NCBI RefSeq assembly: GCF_012912135.1
Contig: NZ_QMEB01000019.1
Location: 1-42,012 of the forward strand
Length of the DNA stretch: 42,012 nt
Source of the DNA: Brasilonema bromeliae SPC951
Lineage (GTDB): Bacteria > Cyanobacteriota > Cyanobacteriia > Cyanobacteriales > Nostocaceae
Direction: 5' to 3'
The translations under genes and the position numbers were made by a program. Shown here one piece after another: positions 15,965-25,174 of this stretch (positions are counted from its first letter, which is position 1; each line of letters begins with the position of its first letter). Under the pieces are notes generated by a model. It saw only the letters and a program-made list of their open reading frames with translations, was not told the DNA's origin and did no database searches.

Positions 15965-16480
15965 TCAATGTTTGATTTCTAAACTAAGGATGTAACATCC
16001 TAGTTGGATTTCTCCCGCCCACAATTCGTACTCTACTCGTAGATGCTTTGGTAAGGGGTGTCCGTCGAGTTTGAGGCTGCGGGTGAAATTTCGTAAGCGA
16101 ATCGGTTCGCTAGGTTGTAATGACTCAACAGGTAACCAATAGCGAGTAATGCCGTAAACTCCTTGTTCCCAAAAGTGACGATAACTCAATTGACCATTTC
16201 CTTGCATGGTCATAGTCACTCTGTAAGGGGAAATCTCTAGCCATAATACTCGCGGACCACTGGGAACTGGAGTGCTACCTTGGACTTGGCAAAGGGTGTT
16301 CTCTGTCAGCAGAGAGTCGTCTACTTTTTCAGACTGTTTTACAGGCGGTGCAGACAAAAGTAGGTGGAATCTGTCGCGATCTTTTTGGTAGAGTGTTGCA
16401 GCAGTTTCGACAACAGACCAAACTGGCAGATCTGTGGAAATAAGTGATAGGCACACGGGCTTGCGATGGTGAGTAAGCAT
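15965..16480 (-). CDS. Conserved cyanobacterial hypothetical protein
   Basis: I do not recognise a functional family. The open frame extends to 16591, but that start would leave only 15 bp to the divergent aroA start, so I prefer the internal ATG at 16480 (MLTHHRKPVCLSLISTDLP). The remaining 171 residues are soluble-looking, with no membrane helix: a mixed alpha/beta pattern, VLWLEISPYRVTMTMQGNG, YGITRYWLPVESLQPS and a C-terminal LRVEYELWAGEIQLGCYILSL that looks like beta strands. The product probably belongs to a cyanobacteria-specific group. It is head-to-head with aroA, sharing the promoter region. Confidence 0.6.
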   Translation of the reverse strand: MLTHHRKPVCLSLISTDLPVWSVVETAATLYQKDRDRFHLLLSAPPVKQSEKVDDSLLTENTLCQVQGSTPVPSGPRVLWLEISPYRVTMTMQGNGQLSYRHFWEQGVYGITRYWLPVESLQPSEPIRLRNFTRSLKLDGHPLPKHLRVEYELWAGEIQLGCYILSLEIKH

Positions 16481-16606
16481 GAGAGCGGTAAGGGCAAAAA
16501 GCCAATCAATGAGATGAGTTACAAGAAGAAATTGATAAAGATTAGTAGAGCTGGAGGAGCAAGGAAAGCGATACGATACTAGCGCAGTCAACGCCAGTTT
16601 ATCCTA

Positions 16607-17959
16607 ATGTCAGCTTCTGTTATAACCGTAGAAAAGAGGGAGAACGCTTCTCAAAACTTAATCATTGAGCCACCTGGTTCTCTATCTCTACAAGGTCGCA
16701 TCCGTGTTCCTGGTGATAAATCTATCTCACACAGAGCTTTGATGCTGGGTGCTATTGCTGAAGGTGAAACCCAGATTTCAGGTTTACTTTTGGGAGAAGA
16801 CCCCTGTAGCACAGCAAGCTGTTTCCAAGCGATGGGGGCAGAAATTTCGGAACTGAATACGGAATTAGTGCGGGTTAAAGGCATCGGTTTAGGAAATTTA
16901 CAAGAACCAGTTGATGTCTTAAACGCTGGTAACTCTGGAACAACGATACGCCTGATGCTGGGACTTTTAGCATCTCATGCAGGGCGCTTTTTTACTGTGA
17001 CGGGTGATAGTTCTTTGCGATCGCGTCCCATGTCCCGTGTTATCAAACCATTACAACAGATGGGGGCAGACATTTGGGGACGAAAAGGCAATACACTCGC
17101 ACCTTTAGCAGTTCAAGGAAAGTCCCTCAAACCCATTCATTACAATTCTCCCATCGCCTCTGCTCAAGTGAAATCTTGCATTCTCCTTGCAGGTTTGACG
17201 ACAGAGGGAAAAACGACTGTCACAGAACCATCACTTTCACGCGATCACAGTGAACGGATGCTACGGGCATTTGGGGCAGATTTAGTTACGGACCCTGAAA
17301 CTAACAGCGTCATAATCACTGGACCTACTCAACTTTACGGGCAAACAGTGATTGTTCCAGGGGATATAAGTTCAGCCGCTTTTTGGTTAGTCGCTGGGGC
17401 AATTGTACCAGATTCTGAACTCGTGATTGAAAATGTTGGGGTAAATCCCACCCGCACGGGCATTTTAGAAGCTCTGGCGATGATGGGAGCGAACATTCAA
17501 CAAGAAAATCAGCGGGAGGTTGCTGGAGAACCAGTCGCTGATTTACGAGTGCGTTCCAGTCGTTTGCAAAGCTGCACAATCTCTGGTGATATTATCCCCA
17601 GATTGATTGATGAAATTCCAATTTTGGCAGTGGCGGCGGTTTTTGCTGAAGGGACAACAATTATTCGGGATGCTGCTGAGTTAAGGGTGAAAGAGAGCGA
17701 TCGCATTGCTGTCACCGCGCAGCAACTCAACAAAATGGGGGCAAAGGTGACAGAATTACCTGATGGTATGGAAATTACTGGCGGTACCTTTCTATCGGGT
17801 GCTGAGGTTGATAGCCATACTGACCATCGGATTGCGATGAGTTTGGCGATCGCATCTCTCAAAGCTTCTGGTCAAACGATTATCCAGCGTGCAGAAGCTG
17901 CAGCGGTATCTTACCCAGAGTTTTTTACAACCCTACAACAAGTTTGTGGCGATCGCTAA
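16607..17959 (+). CDS. aroA: 3-phosphoshikimate 1-carboxyvinyltransferase (EPSP synthase)
   Basis: EPSP synthase joins shikimate 3-phosphate with phosphoenolpyruvate in aromatic amino acid synthesis. The 450-residue length fits the class II-like bacterial enzymes. Visible motifs: [19 protein letters not shown] (about 35-53) with the catalytic Lys, [17 protein letters not shown] (about 107-123), [32 protein letters not shown] with the catalytic Asp, and [12 protein letters not shown]. The N-terminal 25 residues before the conserved core are longer than in enterobacteria but ordinary for cyanobacteria. The GDKSISHRA plus NAGNSGTT type belongs to the family group in which natural glyphosate tolerance occurs, but this cannot be read directly. 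A hairpin at 17993 follows. Confidence 0.96.
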   Translation: MSASVITVEKRENASQNLIIEPPGSLSLQGRIRVPGDKSISHRALMLGAIAEGETQISGLLLGEDPCSTASCFQAMGAEISELNTELVRVKGIGLGNLQEPVDVLNAGNSGTTIRLMLGLLASHAGRFFTVTGDSSLRSRPMSRVIKPLQQMGADIWGRKGNTLAPLAVQGKSLKPIHYNSPIASAQVKSCILLAGLTTEGKTTVTEPSLSRDHSERMLRAFGADLVTDPETNSVIITGPTQLYGQTVIVPGDISSAAFWLVAGAIVPDSELVIENVGVNPTRTGILEALAMMGANIQQENQREVAGEPVADLRVRSSRLQSCTISGDIIPRLIDEIPILAVAAVFAEGTTIIRDAAELRVKESDRIAVTAQQLNKMGAKVTELPDGMEITGGTFLSGAEVDSHTDHRIAMSLAIASLKASGQTIIQRAEAAAVSYPEFFTTLQQVCGDR

Positions 17960-17992
17960 ACAAAGTCTGTTATAGCCTAGAATTCTACGTAA

Positions 17993-18039
17993 AAGCCTGC
18001 TCTTCGTTTTACTTGAGGGTAAACTCCGGCAGGCTTTAT
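17993..18039 (+). terminator. Hairpin/terminator after aroA
   Basis: AAGCCTG (around 17993) pairs with CAGGCTT (around 18032), with GGAG/CTCC-like inner pairing and a TTATT tail. The position 35 bp after the aroA stop suits a terminator. Confidence 0.55.
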
Positions 18040-18353
18040 TGGCGTAAATAAATGCAACAGCCGCATTAAAATATTCCTCAATTAGATACAATATCAGTTT
18101 TATGCCTCAATTTGAAATATAATTTTATGTTTTTTTTGATCTGGCGTAAATGGTTGGTGGTACTATTGCCTGCATTGTTTAGCGCTATGGCACTTTGCGC
18201 ACGTTCCGCGCTCCGTATTTTGCTATCCAGCAAACTTTAGAACTCAAGCAGCAGTATCTGAATATCGATCTTAGACGGCTCGCTGTGGAATCTTCACGAA
18301 TTGAAAGTCGTAAAAAGTACAACTAAGTTAAGTTACAGTACTCATTAAGAATT
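18040..18353. other. Gap before the substrate-binding protein gene
   Basis: No gene is seen. The stretch around 18180-18225 is a G/C-rich repeat-like patch (AGCGCTATGGCACTTTGCGC) of the dispersed kind found elsewhere in the window. Confidence 0.3.
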
Positions 18354-20147
18354 ATGAAGTTTCGTATTTTTAAACAACTTTTCCAACGTAGTTGGATTGT
18401 CGCTTTACTGGGTCTATTGGTAGCAGTAACCCTCAATGGTTGTAATCCCAGTCAGTTTAAAAGCCAAGCCGCTCAAGTGCCGCGAATGATCACTGCTACT
18501 CTGGGTGCACCTTCAACTTTTAACTCAGCATTGAATGAGACGGCATATGGCGTTTTTGGCTTTATCTACGACTCATTGATAAATGAAAACCCTCTTACCA
18601 ACAAGCAAGAGCCTGCTTTAGCCGAGTCGTGGGAAGTTTTTGACAATGGTAAGCGGATTATTATTACCCTCAGAGAAGGACTAAAGTGGTCAGATGGTCA
18701 GCCAATGACTGCTGATGATGTTGTGTTTTCTTACAACGAAATTTACTTAAATCCAAAAATTCCCACTCCTGTTAAGGACTCTCTGAAAATTGGCGAAAGT
18801 GGGGCAACACCAAAGGTAAAAAAACTTGATGAACGACGGGTAGAATTCACTATACCCGAACCTTTTGCTCCTTTTTTAAGATGGGTAGGCGGTATCACAA
18901 TTCTGCCTGCTCATGTTCTACAGGAATCTATTCGTACAACTGGTTCTGATGGTAATCCCAAGTTTATTTCAATCTGGGGAACAGACACCGATCCAAAAAA
19001 AATTGTGGGGAACGGTCCTTATGTGATGGAAAGTTATGTTCCCAGTCAGCGAGTGATATTCAAGCGTAACCCATACTACTGGCGCAAAGATACTCAAGGC
19101 AAATCTCAACCTTACATTGAGCGGATTGTTTACCAAATTATTGAATCTACTGACAATCAGTTAATCAGTTTTCGCTCTGGGCAGCTAGATGATTTGGAAG
19201 TGACCCCGGAAGGGTTTAGTTTGCTTAAACGAGAGGAAAAGCGGGCACGTTTCAACATTTATAACGGAGGACCTGATACAAGCACAACTTTTATTGCTTT
19301 CAATCTCAGTAAAGGCAAAAATTCTAAAGGACAGCCTTTTGTAGATCCAATCAAGTCTGGCTGGTTTAATAAAAAGGAATTCAGGCAAGCTATAGCCTAT
19401 GCAATTAACCGTGAAGCGATGAAAATAAATGTTTTTCGCGGACTAGGAGAACCGCAAAATTCCTTTGTTTATGTCAAAAGTCCCTTCTACCTTCCACCAG
19501 AAAAAGGATTAAAAGTTTACAATTACGATCCAGAGAAAGCAAAGAAATTACTATTACAAGCAGGTTTCAAATATAATTCTCAGAATCAACTATTGGATGC
19601 TGATGGTACCCGAGTCAGATTTACGCTGTTAACCAATGTGGAAAGGAAAACGAGGGCAGATATGGCAGCGCAAATGAGACAGGATCTGGCTAACATTGGA
19701 ATTCATCTTGATTTGCAAGTCCTTACTTTTAACGCCTATATAGATAAACTTAAAGTGTCCCAGAATTGGGATTGTTACCTTGGTGGGTTTGCTGGCGGTG
19801 GTGTTGAACCTCACGGTGCTAGCAATATCTGGAGAATTAAAGGAGCATCTCACGCATTTAATCAAGGTTCACAACCTGGTAAACCTCCAATCATTGGCTG
19901 GGAAGCTTCCGATTGGGAAAAGGAAATTGACCGACTTTATGTTAAGGGTGCACAAGAATTGGATGAGAACAAGCGCAAGGAAATTTATTACGAATATCAG
20001 CGAATTGCCTCGGAACAGTTGCCGTTTATTCACTTGGTGGAACGGTTAAATTTGCAGGCAGTGCGCGATCGCTTCCAAGGTATCAAATATAGTGCTCTCG
20101 GTGGTCCATTCTGGAACTTGTATGAAATCAAAGTTACACAAAACTAG
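18354..20147 (+). CDS. ABC transporter substrate-binding lipoprotein (oligopeptide/dipeptide family)
   Basis: This is a 597-residue family 5 solute-binding protein, the periplasmic component of peptide or related ABC importers. It opens with a lipoprotein signal (basic start, hydrophobic run 14-27, lipobox LNGC with Cys30). Family blocks follow: AYGVFGFIYDSLINENP, ESWEVFDNGKRIIITLREGLKWSDGQPMTADDVVFSY (shortened: LREGLKWSDGQP, TADDVVFSYN), GNGPYVMESYVP, FRQAIAYAINREAM and YNYDPEKAKKLLLQAG. It has no permease or ATPase genes beside it, so it may serve a transporter encoded elsewhere. A truncated relative lies at 20364. The ligand cannot be told from sequence. Confidence 0.92.
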   Translation: MKFRIFKQLFQRSWIVALLGLLVAVTLNGCNPSQFKSQAAQVPRMITATLGAPSTFNSALNETAYGVFGFIYDSLINENPLTNKQEPALAESWEVFDNGKRIIITLREGLKWSDGQPMTADDVVFSYNEIYLNPKIPTPVKDSLKIGESGATPKVKKLDERRVEFTIPEPFAPFLRWVGGITILPAHVLQESIRTTGSDGNPKFISIWGTDTDPKKIVGNGPYVMESYVPSQRVIFKRNPYYWRKDTQGKSQPYIERIVYQIIESTDNQLISFRSGQLDDLEVTPEGFSLLKREEKRARFNIYNGGPDTSTTFIAFNLSKGKNSKGQPFVDPIKSGWFNKKEFRQAIAYAINREAMKINVFRGLGEPQNSFVYVKSPFYLPPEKGLKVYNYDPEKAKKLLLQAGFKYNSQNQLLDADGTRVRFTLLTNVERKTRADMAAQMRQDLANIGIHLDLQVLTFNAYIDKLKVSQNWDCYLGGFAGGGVEPHGASNIWRIKGASHAFNQGSQPGKPPIIGWEASDWEKEIDRLYVKGAQELDENKRKEIYYEYQRIASEQLPFIHLVERLNLQAVRDRFQGIKYSALGGPFWNLYEIKVTQN

Positions 20148-20184
20148 TTGTATATGAGTTGAGCTAAATTCAGCCTGCAAAATA

Positions 20185-20328
20185 TCAAAGCAACCAATTT
20201 TTGTTTACCGCTGAAGGACTAGACAACCCTATCTTACCAGGGGTAAAAAGTTCGTCTGCATCCTCTAAACCGACGTCAGCGAATACGTTTGGGCTGCTTT
20301 CTTCAAAAACAGGTTCTTCTTCTGTCAT
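20185..20328 (-). pseudogene. N-terminal remnant of an HTH antitoxin
   Basis: From ATG at 20328 the frame reads MTEEEPVFEESSPNVFADVG then LEDADELFTPGKIG, followed by unrelated residues and a stop after 47 codons. The start is very like XRE/HigA-type antitoxins of cyanobacteria (NVFADLGL..A.EL..KAK.G), which continue into a helix-turn-helix. The DNA-binding part is missing, and no toxin gene is adjacent. It lies between the intact and truncated substrate-binding genes. Confidence 0.5.
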
Positions 20329-20363
20329 GCTTGTTCCTCTCTAGCTAGCGCGTCCTTATAGCG

Positions 20364-20630
20364 TTGTTTAATCAGGTGTATGAGTGCGAAAATATGCCAA
20401 GAATCTGTTCCATGATGTTTGCCCACTTCCCATTTCGTCGTCGCTGGCTTTCGATTGCCCTGATCTTAACTCTATGGCTAAGTTGTCAGCTTATTTTCAC
20501 CAGCTGCAACCCAGCCAATTTTAAAACTCAGGCGGCGCAAGTCTCCCAATGGGTCACCACAACTTTGGGTGATCCAAAAACTTTTAACTACGCCTTCAAT
20601 CAAGAGTATCCTCACGTTTTTTATTTACTA
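20364..20630 (+). pseudogene. Truncated second substrate-binding lipoprotein
   Basis: Only the first part of a paralogue of the 18354 gene survives. It has a basic, hydrophobic signal, a lipobox FTSC, then NPANFKTQAAQVSQWVTTTL and GDPKTFNYAFNQEYPHVF, parallel to NPSQFKSQAAQVPRMITATL in the intact protein. Homology stops around 20620-20630, and the remaining frame to 20696 is the antisense of a toxin remnant. The paralogy suggests a former tandem duplication cut by a deletion. Confidence 0.75.
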
Positions 20631-20894
20631 ACGATTGCCTCAGCCTCACCCAAATCAATATTTTCCTGGCTTTCCTGCTTCACTTTCACTTGTTAAAAAT
20701 CCGTAATTACCTGAGTTTGAATCCAGGGTAAAGTTTGTACTTCCACCGCACCGGGAACGGGTTTATCGACCGCTACCATCTCGTCGTAAACGGCTGTTGG
20801 GATAATCACATGAGTGTAAAGTTGCCGGAGTAGATCTAGTTGGCTGATTGCTGCCAGATTCGTAATAGGCGATGTATCGCGCTCCAACAATCAC
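20622..20894 (-). pseudogene. Broken DUF3368 PIN-type toxin
   Basis: The remnant reads DTSPITNLAAISQLDLLRQL, then VIIPTAVYDEMV and VEVQTLPWIQTQ, then a TAA at 20693, then in the same frame QESQENIDLGEAEAIV before homology stops near 20628. These are PIN-domain DUF3368 toxin motifs (ribonuclease; DTSP and GEAEAI carry acidic active-site residues). The likely start GTG (20894-20892) overlaps the stop of the upstream UPF0175 gene as GTGA, but one extra base after GTGATTGTT puts the rest out of frame. Thus the gene has a frameshift, a nonsense codon and a lost 3' end. Confidence 0.75.
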
Positions 20895-21136
20895 AGCAAC
20901 CCCATCGATTGCAGCGTTCTGACATCTGACTGGAAATCTTGCACATCATAGTTGATGCACAGTCCGCGCTTGGCAAGTTCATGTTGAAATTCAATCACTG
21001 TCAGTCCAGTCCAAGCACGGGCTTTGCCACTACTGATTTTTTCCTGCTTGTAGAGCATGATAGCAATCTCCAACTTTAATTCATCCTCGGTCATTTTTGT
21101 TGCCCGGAGAATGTCATCAGGTATTAAGACGCTCAT
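20891..21136 (-). CDS. UPF0175-family antitoxin
   Basis: The 81-residue protein has the UPF0175 pattern: SVLIPDDILRATKMTEDELK, EIAIMLYKQEKISSGKARAW, TGLTVIEFQHELAKRGLCIN and YDVQDFQSDV. These are small DNA-binding antitoxins, normally encoded directly before a DUF3368 PIN toxin, as here. The antitoxin is intact while its toxin has decayed, which is the harmless order of loss. The stop codon overlaps the former toxin start by four bases, consistent with translational coupling. Confidence 0.85.
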   Translation of the reverse strand: MSVLIPDDILRATKMTEDELKLEIAIMLYKQEKISSGKARAWTGLTVIEFQHELAKRGLCINYDVQDFQSDVRTLQSMGLL

Positions 21137-21362
21137 AGGAATTTGGTTTGGGGTTGTATTTTCTATAATTTTAGGGTATGTAAAACAGCGAAACAGAACA
21201 GTTGCGGTTTAACGCAACCGTTAAGCTGTTTCTTGATAGAACAGAAATTCTTGTTGACTTGAAACTACTGTATATATTGAATACCAAGATTTGGATTTTA
21301 CAAAGTTCCACAACCATCAACAAGCAAATAACAACTAACAAATGACAAACGGTAAAAGACAA

Positions 21363-22136
21363 ATGACCGATGACAAATCTTTGCGATCGCTCTTAGAAAG
21401 CGTTGCCAATGGTAACGTGACACCTGATGGAGCATTAGAAAAACTGAAACACTTGGCTTATGAACCTGTAGGCGATTTTGCCAAAGTTGACCATCATCGC
21501 GCCTTGAGAACAGGATTTCCAGAAGTAATTTGGGGACCAGGCAAAACTCCTGATCAAATTGCTCAAATTATGGAAGCTATGCGCCAGCGTAACTCAGTGG
21601 TGATGGCGACGCGCATAGAACCAGATGTTTTCGCCACACTGGAAACAAAAGTTCAAGGTTTGCGCTACTACAACTTGGCGCGAATTTGTGCAATTACTCC
21701 TCCTACCATTGAACCACAGTATCCTGGCACAATTGGGATTCTTTCTGCTGGCACTGCTGATTTAGCTGTAGCTGAGGAAGCTGCTGTCACCGCAGAACTT
21801 TCTGGTTTCCATGTGCAGCGTCTTTGGGATGTGGGAGTTGCAGGAATTCATCGTTTACTAAATAACCGCCATGTTATTGAATCAGCATCAGTCTTGATTG
21901 TTGTAGCGGGGATGGAAGGCGCTTTACCTAGTGTAGTTGCAGGTTTAGCAGATTGTCCTGTTGTCGCTGTTCCCACTAGCATTGGTTACGGCGCAAGTTT
22001 TGGAGGTTTAGCGCCACTCTTGACAATGCTCAACTCTTGTGCAGCTGGTGTGGGTGTAGTGAATATTGATAATGGTTTTGGTGCAGCAGTCTTGGCGGGG
22101 CAAATTGTGCGTACAGCTTATAAATTAAGGAAGTAG
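21363..22136 (+). CDS. larB: Nickel pincer cofactor biosynthesis protein LarB
   Basis: LarB is an AIR-carboxylase-like enzyme that carboxylates the pyridinium ring of nicotinic acid adenine dinucleotide, the first step toward the nickel-pincer cofactor of lactate racemase and related enzymes. The sequence shows the family blocks LAYEPVGDFAKVDHHRALR, FPEVIWGPGKTPDQIAQIM, ARICAITPPTIEPQYPGTIG, GILSAGTADLAVAEEAAVTA, VIVVAGMEGALPSVVAGL-like and PVVAVPTSIGYGASFGGLAP. I chose the ATG at 21363 as closest to the conserved start; an in-frame ATG at 21342 adds seven residues. larC and larE are not in this window. Confidence 0.9.
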   Translation: MTDDKSLRSLLESVANGNVTPDGALEKLKHLAYEPVGDFAKVDHHRALRTGFPEVIWGPGKTPDQIAQIMEAMRQRNSVVMATRIEPDVFATLETKVQGLRYYNLARICAITPPTIEPQYPGTIGILSAGTADLAVAEEAAVTAELSGFHVQRLWDVGVAGIHRLLNNRHVIESASVLIVVAGMEGALPSVVAGLADCPVVAVPTSIGYGASFGGLAPLLTMLNSCAAGVGVVNIDNGFGAAVLAGQIVRTAYKLRK

Positions 22137-22212
22137 GACGTTTTGTGTGTACATTGTCCGCCACTATTACCTATACTGTAAATAAAGACTAAGCTGAAGC
22201 TAGGAATTAGTC

Positions 22213-22500
22213 ATGTCAGAACTATCATCTGCAAAAGATTGTCGCATCGATTTACGAGTCACCCAAGAACAAAAAGAACTATTAGAACGTGCTGCAAGTC
22301 TTAAAGGAATTTCTTTGAGTGCTTATACACTGTTTCATGTTTTGCCCGCCGCTAAACAAGATATAGATACTCATGAAAGGCTAGTGCTGTCTAATCGTGA
22401 CAGAGATTTGTTTATGTCAGTAATGGAAAATCCGCCAGAACTCAAAGGAAAACTCAAATCTGCTATCCACAAATATAGAAAGAAGTATGACAAGTCATAG
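22213..22500 (+). CDS. DUF1778 (TacA-type) antitoxin
   Basis: This 95-residue protein begins with DCRIDLRVTQEQKELLERAA and SLKGISLSAYTLFHVLPAA, the ribbon-helix-helix region of DUF1778 antitoxins, followed by a charged C-terminal neutralising tail. TacA-type antitoxins bind their own promoter and block a GNAT toxin. The stop overlaps the downstream toxin gene by 14 bp (start at 22487), the typical layout of the pair, so they form one operon. Both members look intact. Confidence 0.88.
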   Translation: MSELSSAKDCRIDLRVTQEQKELLERAASLKGISLSAYTLFHVLPAAKQDIDTHERLVLSNRDRDLFMSVMENPPELKGKLKSAIHKYRKKYDKS

Positions 22501-23008
22501 GGAGGCGAGATGGACTTTTGTACCAATTGATAAAAAACATCAGAGAGATTCTTTTGATTGCGGTTATCCGATTTTGAATGATTATCTCAAAAAATATGCG
22601 CGGCAAAATCATAATAAGGGAGTTGCCAAAACATTTGTGGCAATTCCGGCATCGGGAAGTTTGAAAATTGATGGATATTATACTGTCAGCGCCAGTGTCA
22701 TTGAGTACGAATCTTTACCGGAATCTTATCAACGTGGAATGCCTGCCTATCCAATTCCAGCGATACTAATTGGGAGATTAGCTGTAGATCATCCAGTGAA
22801 AGGACAAGGTTTGGGAGGGGAATTGTTAGCCGATGCTCTCTACCGTGCTGTTCGTGCTTCTCAAGAAATTGGGGTATATGCTGTCAGAGTCGATGCTATT
22901 GATTTTCAGGCAAGGGAATTTTATCTCAAGTATGAGTTTATTCCTTTTCAAGATCAAGAACTCTCACTATTTCTACCGATGGCAACCATAATTGGAGAGT
23001 TTAGTTAA
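22487..23008 (+). CDS. GNAT-family (TacT-type) toxin
   Basis: The 173-residue product has the GNAT acetyltransferase fold: DSFDCGYPILNDYLKKYARQ (about 20-39, the TacT family opening), FVAIPASGSLKIDGYYTVSA, LIGRLAVDHPVKGQGLGGEL with the acetyl-CoA pyrophosphate loop QGLGG (about 105-109), and a C-terminal FYLKYEFIPFQ with the conserved tyrosine. TacT toxins acetylate the amino group of charged tRNAs and stop translation. The gene overlaps its DUF1778 antitoxin upstream. The ATG at 22487 gives a typical TacT N-terminus. Confidence 0.9.
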   Translation: MTSHREARWTFVPIDKKHQRDSFDCGYPILNDYLKKYARQNHNKGVAKTFVAIPASGSLKIDGYYTVSASVIEYESLPESYQRGMPAYPIPAILIGRLAVDHPVKGQGLGGELLADALYRAVRASQEIGVYAVRVDAIDFQAREFYLKYEFIPFQDQELSLFLPMATIIGEFS

Positions 23009-23029
23009 CTTCACAATTTTCCCACACTC

Positions 23030-24418
23030 ATGACAAAACAACAAACTTGGAGTCAACGGTTTGAATCGGCACTACACCCTGCGATCGCTCGCTTTAATGC
23101 AAGTATTAATTTTGACATTGAATTAATCGAGTATGACCTCACAGGCTCTCAAGCTCATGCCAAAATGCTGGCTCACACTGGTATCATTTCCCAAGAAGAA
23201 GGAGAACAACTCGTCGCAGCTTTAGAGCAAATCCGCCAGGAATATCGCCAAGACAAATTTCACCCAGGTATCGAAGCGGAAGACGTACACTTTGCCGTTG
23301 AGCGCCGTCTTGTGGAAATTGTTGGTGATTTGGGTAAAAAGTTACACACTGCTCGCTCCCGCAATGACCAAGTAGGTACTGATACTAGACTTTACCTCCG
23401 GGATCAAATTCAACAAATTCGTGAGCAATTACGAGAATTTCAACAAGTCTTACTAGATATCGCCGAAAAACACGTTGAAACGCTGATTCCTGGATATACC
23501 CACCTACAACGCGCCCAACCTCTGAGTTTGGCTCACCACTTGCTGGCATACTTTCATATGGCACAACGCGACTGGGAACGTTTAGGAGATGTTTCTCACC
23601 GAGTCAATATCTCACCATTGGGTTGCGGTGCTTTAGCAGGAACGACTTTCCCTATAGATCGCCACTACACTGCAAAACTCTTGGATTTTGAGGGAGTTTA
23701 TGCTAATAGCCTTGATGGAGTGAGCGATCGCGATTTTGCCATCGAGTTTCTCTGTGCTGCGAGTCTGATTATGGTTCACCTCAGTCGTCTGTCAGAAGAA
23801 GTCATCCTTTGGGCATCAGAAGAATTTAGCTTTGTGACTCTCACCGATAGCTGCGCGACTGGTTCCAGCATTATGCCCCAAAAAAAGAACCCCGACGTAC
23901 CAGAATTGGTGCGCGGGAAAACTGGACGCGTATTTGGTCATCTTCAGGCAATGTTGGTCATGATGAAGGGGCTACCCTTGGCTTACAACAAAGACCTGCA
24001 AGAGGACAAAGAAGGTTTATTTGACAGTGTCGTCACAGTCAAAGCTTGTTTAGAAGCAATGACAATTTTACTTCGAGAAGGTTTAGAATTCCGTACTCAG
24101 CGCTTGGCAGAAGCAGTCGCAGAAGACTTTTCTAATGCTACCGATGTAGCAGACTATCTTGCTGCACGGGGTGTTCCTTTCCGAGAAGCATACAATCTTG
24201 TGGGAAAAGTGGTAAAAACTAGTATTGCCGCCGGAAAACTCCTCAAAGATTTGAGCTTGGAGGAGTGGCAACAACTTCATCCAGCATTTGCAGAAGATAT
24301 TTACCAGGCAATATTGCCCCAGCAAGTGGTTGCGGCTCGTAATAGCTACGGTGGCACAGGCTTTGCCCAAGTCAAAGGCGCACTCCTTACCGCCCGCGCC
24401 CAAATTACTGCTAAATAA
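23030..24418 (+). CDS. argH: Argininosuccinate lyase
   Basis: ArgH cleaves argininosuccinate to arginine and fumarate, the last step of arginine synthesis, as a cytosolic tetramer. The 462-residue length is standard. Superfamily motifs are present: [20 protein letters not shown] (about 106-125), [20 protein letters not shown] (about 156-175), and the signature [20 protein letters not shown] (about 282-301) with the catalytic serine loop. It reads 21 bp after the toxin gene but without a clear functional link. A symmetric hairpin at 24427 separates it from the convergent gene. Confidence 0.97.
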   Translation: MTKQQTWSQRFESALHPAIARFNASINFDIELIEYDLTGSQAHAKMLAHTGIISQEEGEQLVAALEQIRQEYRQDKFHPGIEAEDVHFAVERRLVEIVGDLGKKLHTARSRNDQVGTDTRLYLRDQIQQIREQLREFQQVLLDIAEKHVETLIPGYTHLQRAQPLSLAHHLLAYFHMAQRDWERLGDVSHRVNISPLGCGALAGTTFPIDRHYTAKLLDFEGVYANSLDGVSDRDFAIEFLCAASLIMVHLSRLSEEVILWASEEFSFVTLTDSCATGSSIMPQKKNPDVPELVRGKTGRVFGHLQAMLVMMKGLPLAYNKDLQEDKEGLFDSVVTVKACLEAMTILLREGLEFRTQRLAEAVAEDFSNATDVADYLAARGVPFREAYNLVGKVVKTSIAAGKLLKDLSLEEWQQLHPAFAEDIYQAILPQQVVAARNSYGGTGFAQVKGALLTARAQITAK

Positions 24419-24426
24419 CCAACAAA

Positions 24427-24445
24427 GGCGTACATAGTGTACGCC
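24427..24445. terminator. Symmetric hairpin between convergent genes
   Basis: GGCGTACA and TGTACGCC form an eight-base perfect stem with a three-base loop, eight bases after the argH stop and before the end of the minus-strand gene. It may serve as a terminator in both directions. Confidence 0.6.
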
Positions 24446-24492
24446 CTGACACTTCAAAGAGCGATAGGGCAAAAGAAATTTGAACAGAGAAC

Positions 24493-24657
24493 TTATTCAG
24501 CATCAATTGTTGCTGCGCCCTCATCCTCTTCACTCTTCGGCGGTCTTTGTTGGAACCTTCTTTGGAAACGTCCCGTTGTAGTCCGTTTACGAAACTTTCG
24601 GGCATACGCCTGGTTCCGTAGCGCCTTTTCTTTCTTCGGATTGCGGCGCTTAGCCAT
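24493..24657 (-). CDS. Small basic conserved cyanobacterial protein
   Basis: The likely product is 54 residues starting MAKRRNPKKEKALRNQAYAR, then KFRKRTTTGRFQRRFQQRPP and an acidic tail KSEEDEGAATIDAE. A GAGGTGAAC ribosome site just upstream fixes the start at 24657; an in-frame start at 24717 would add 20 hydrophobic residues without support. The strongly basic body with an acidic tail suggests binding to RNA or ribosomes, but this is inference. Short proteins with this opening recur in cyanobacteria. I know no established function. Confidence 0.75.
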   Translation of the reverse strand: MAKRRNPKKEKALRNQAYARKFRKRTTTGRFQRRFQQRPPKSEEDEGAATIDAE

Positions 24658-24717
24658 GTTCACCTCATTAATAAACAACAAAAAAGCTACTTCTAGGCTG
24701 ATTGTAGGCAATAACAA

Positions 24718-25174
24718 GTATTGGTATTACTTATATAACTTTAGCCTAGTTTTGCCACGAAATCATTTCAGACGGTACGCTAGTATAGCATATTCTAAGT
24801 TTAAATTTCAAGCAATTTGTAGAATTCAGAATGCCTACAAGTTGTAGAGTATACTGTAAAATCCTTGTATTGCAAAAGTCTATGTGTTCGAGTACGGGAA
24901 TAGAAGAAATCAAAATAATAAGAATTGGCTTCTACTTAGAGCAAGTATAATGTTTTTGCTATAAGCTGAAAATTTGCTTGATTGATAAGTCTATGTTTCT
25001 ACACAGACACGACTTTGAGTTTGAGCAAATGCTAGAATCTACACTGATTCTACGTTAATCGTTAGAATCAAACCCCAAACCACAAACATTGTTGTATACT
25101 AAGCAACTCAACATATCAGTTGAAAAAATGTGAATGGCGGGGAAACTCTACACTACAAGCCAAAGATTTGAAAC
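24718..25174. other. Intergenic region upstream of the Nudix gene
   Basis: This AT-rich stretch between divergent genes holds no recognised gene. Its notable content is the palindrome TAGAATC/GATTCTA at 25033-25052, listed separately. Confidence 0.4.
25033..25069 (+). promoter_or_regulatory. Possible operator: TAGAATC inverted repeat with third half-site
   Basis: TAGAATC (25033-25039), six bases, then GATTCTA (25046-25052) form a perfect dyad. A further TTAGAATC begins at 25062, 30 bp after the first half-site. The site lies about 110-140 bp upstream of the Nudix start. The cognate regulator is unknown. Confidence 0.35.
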
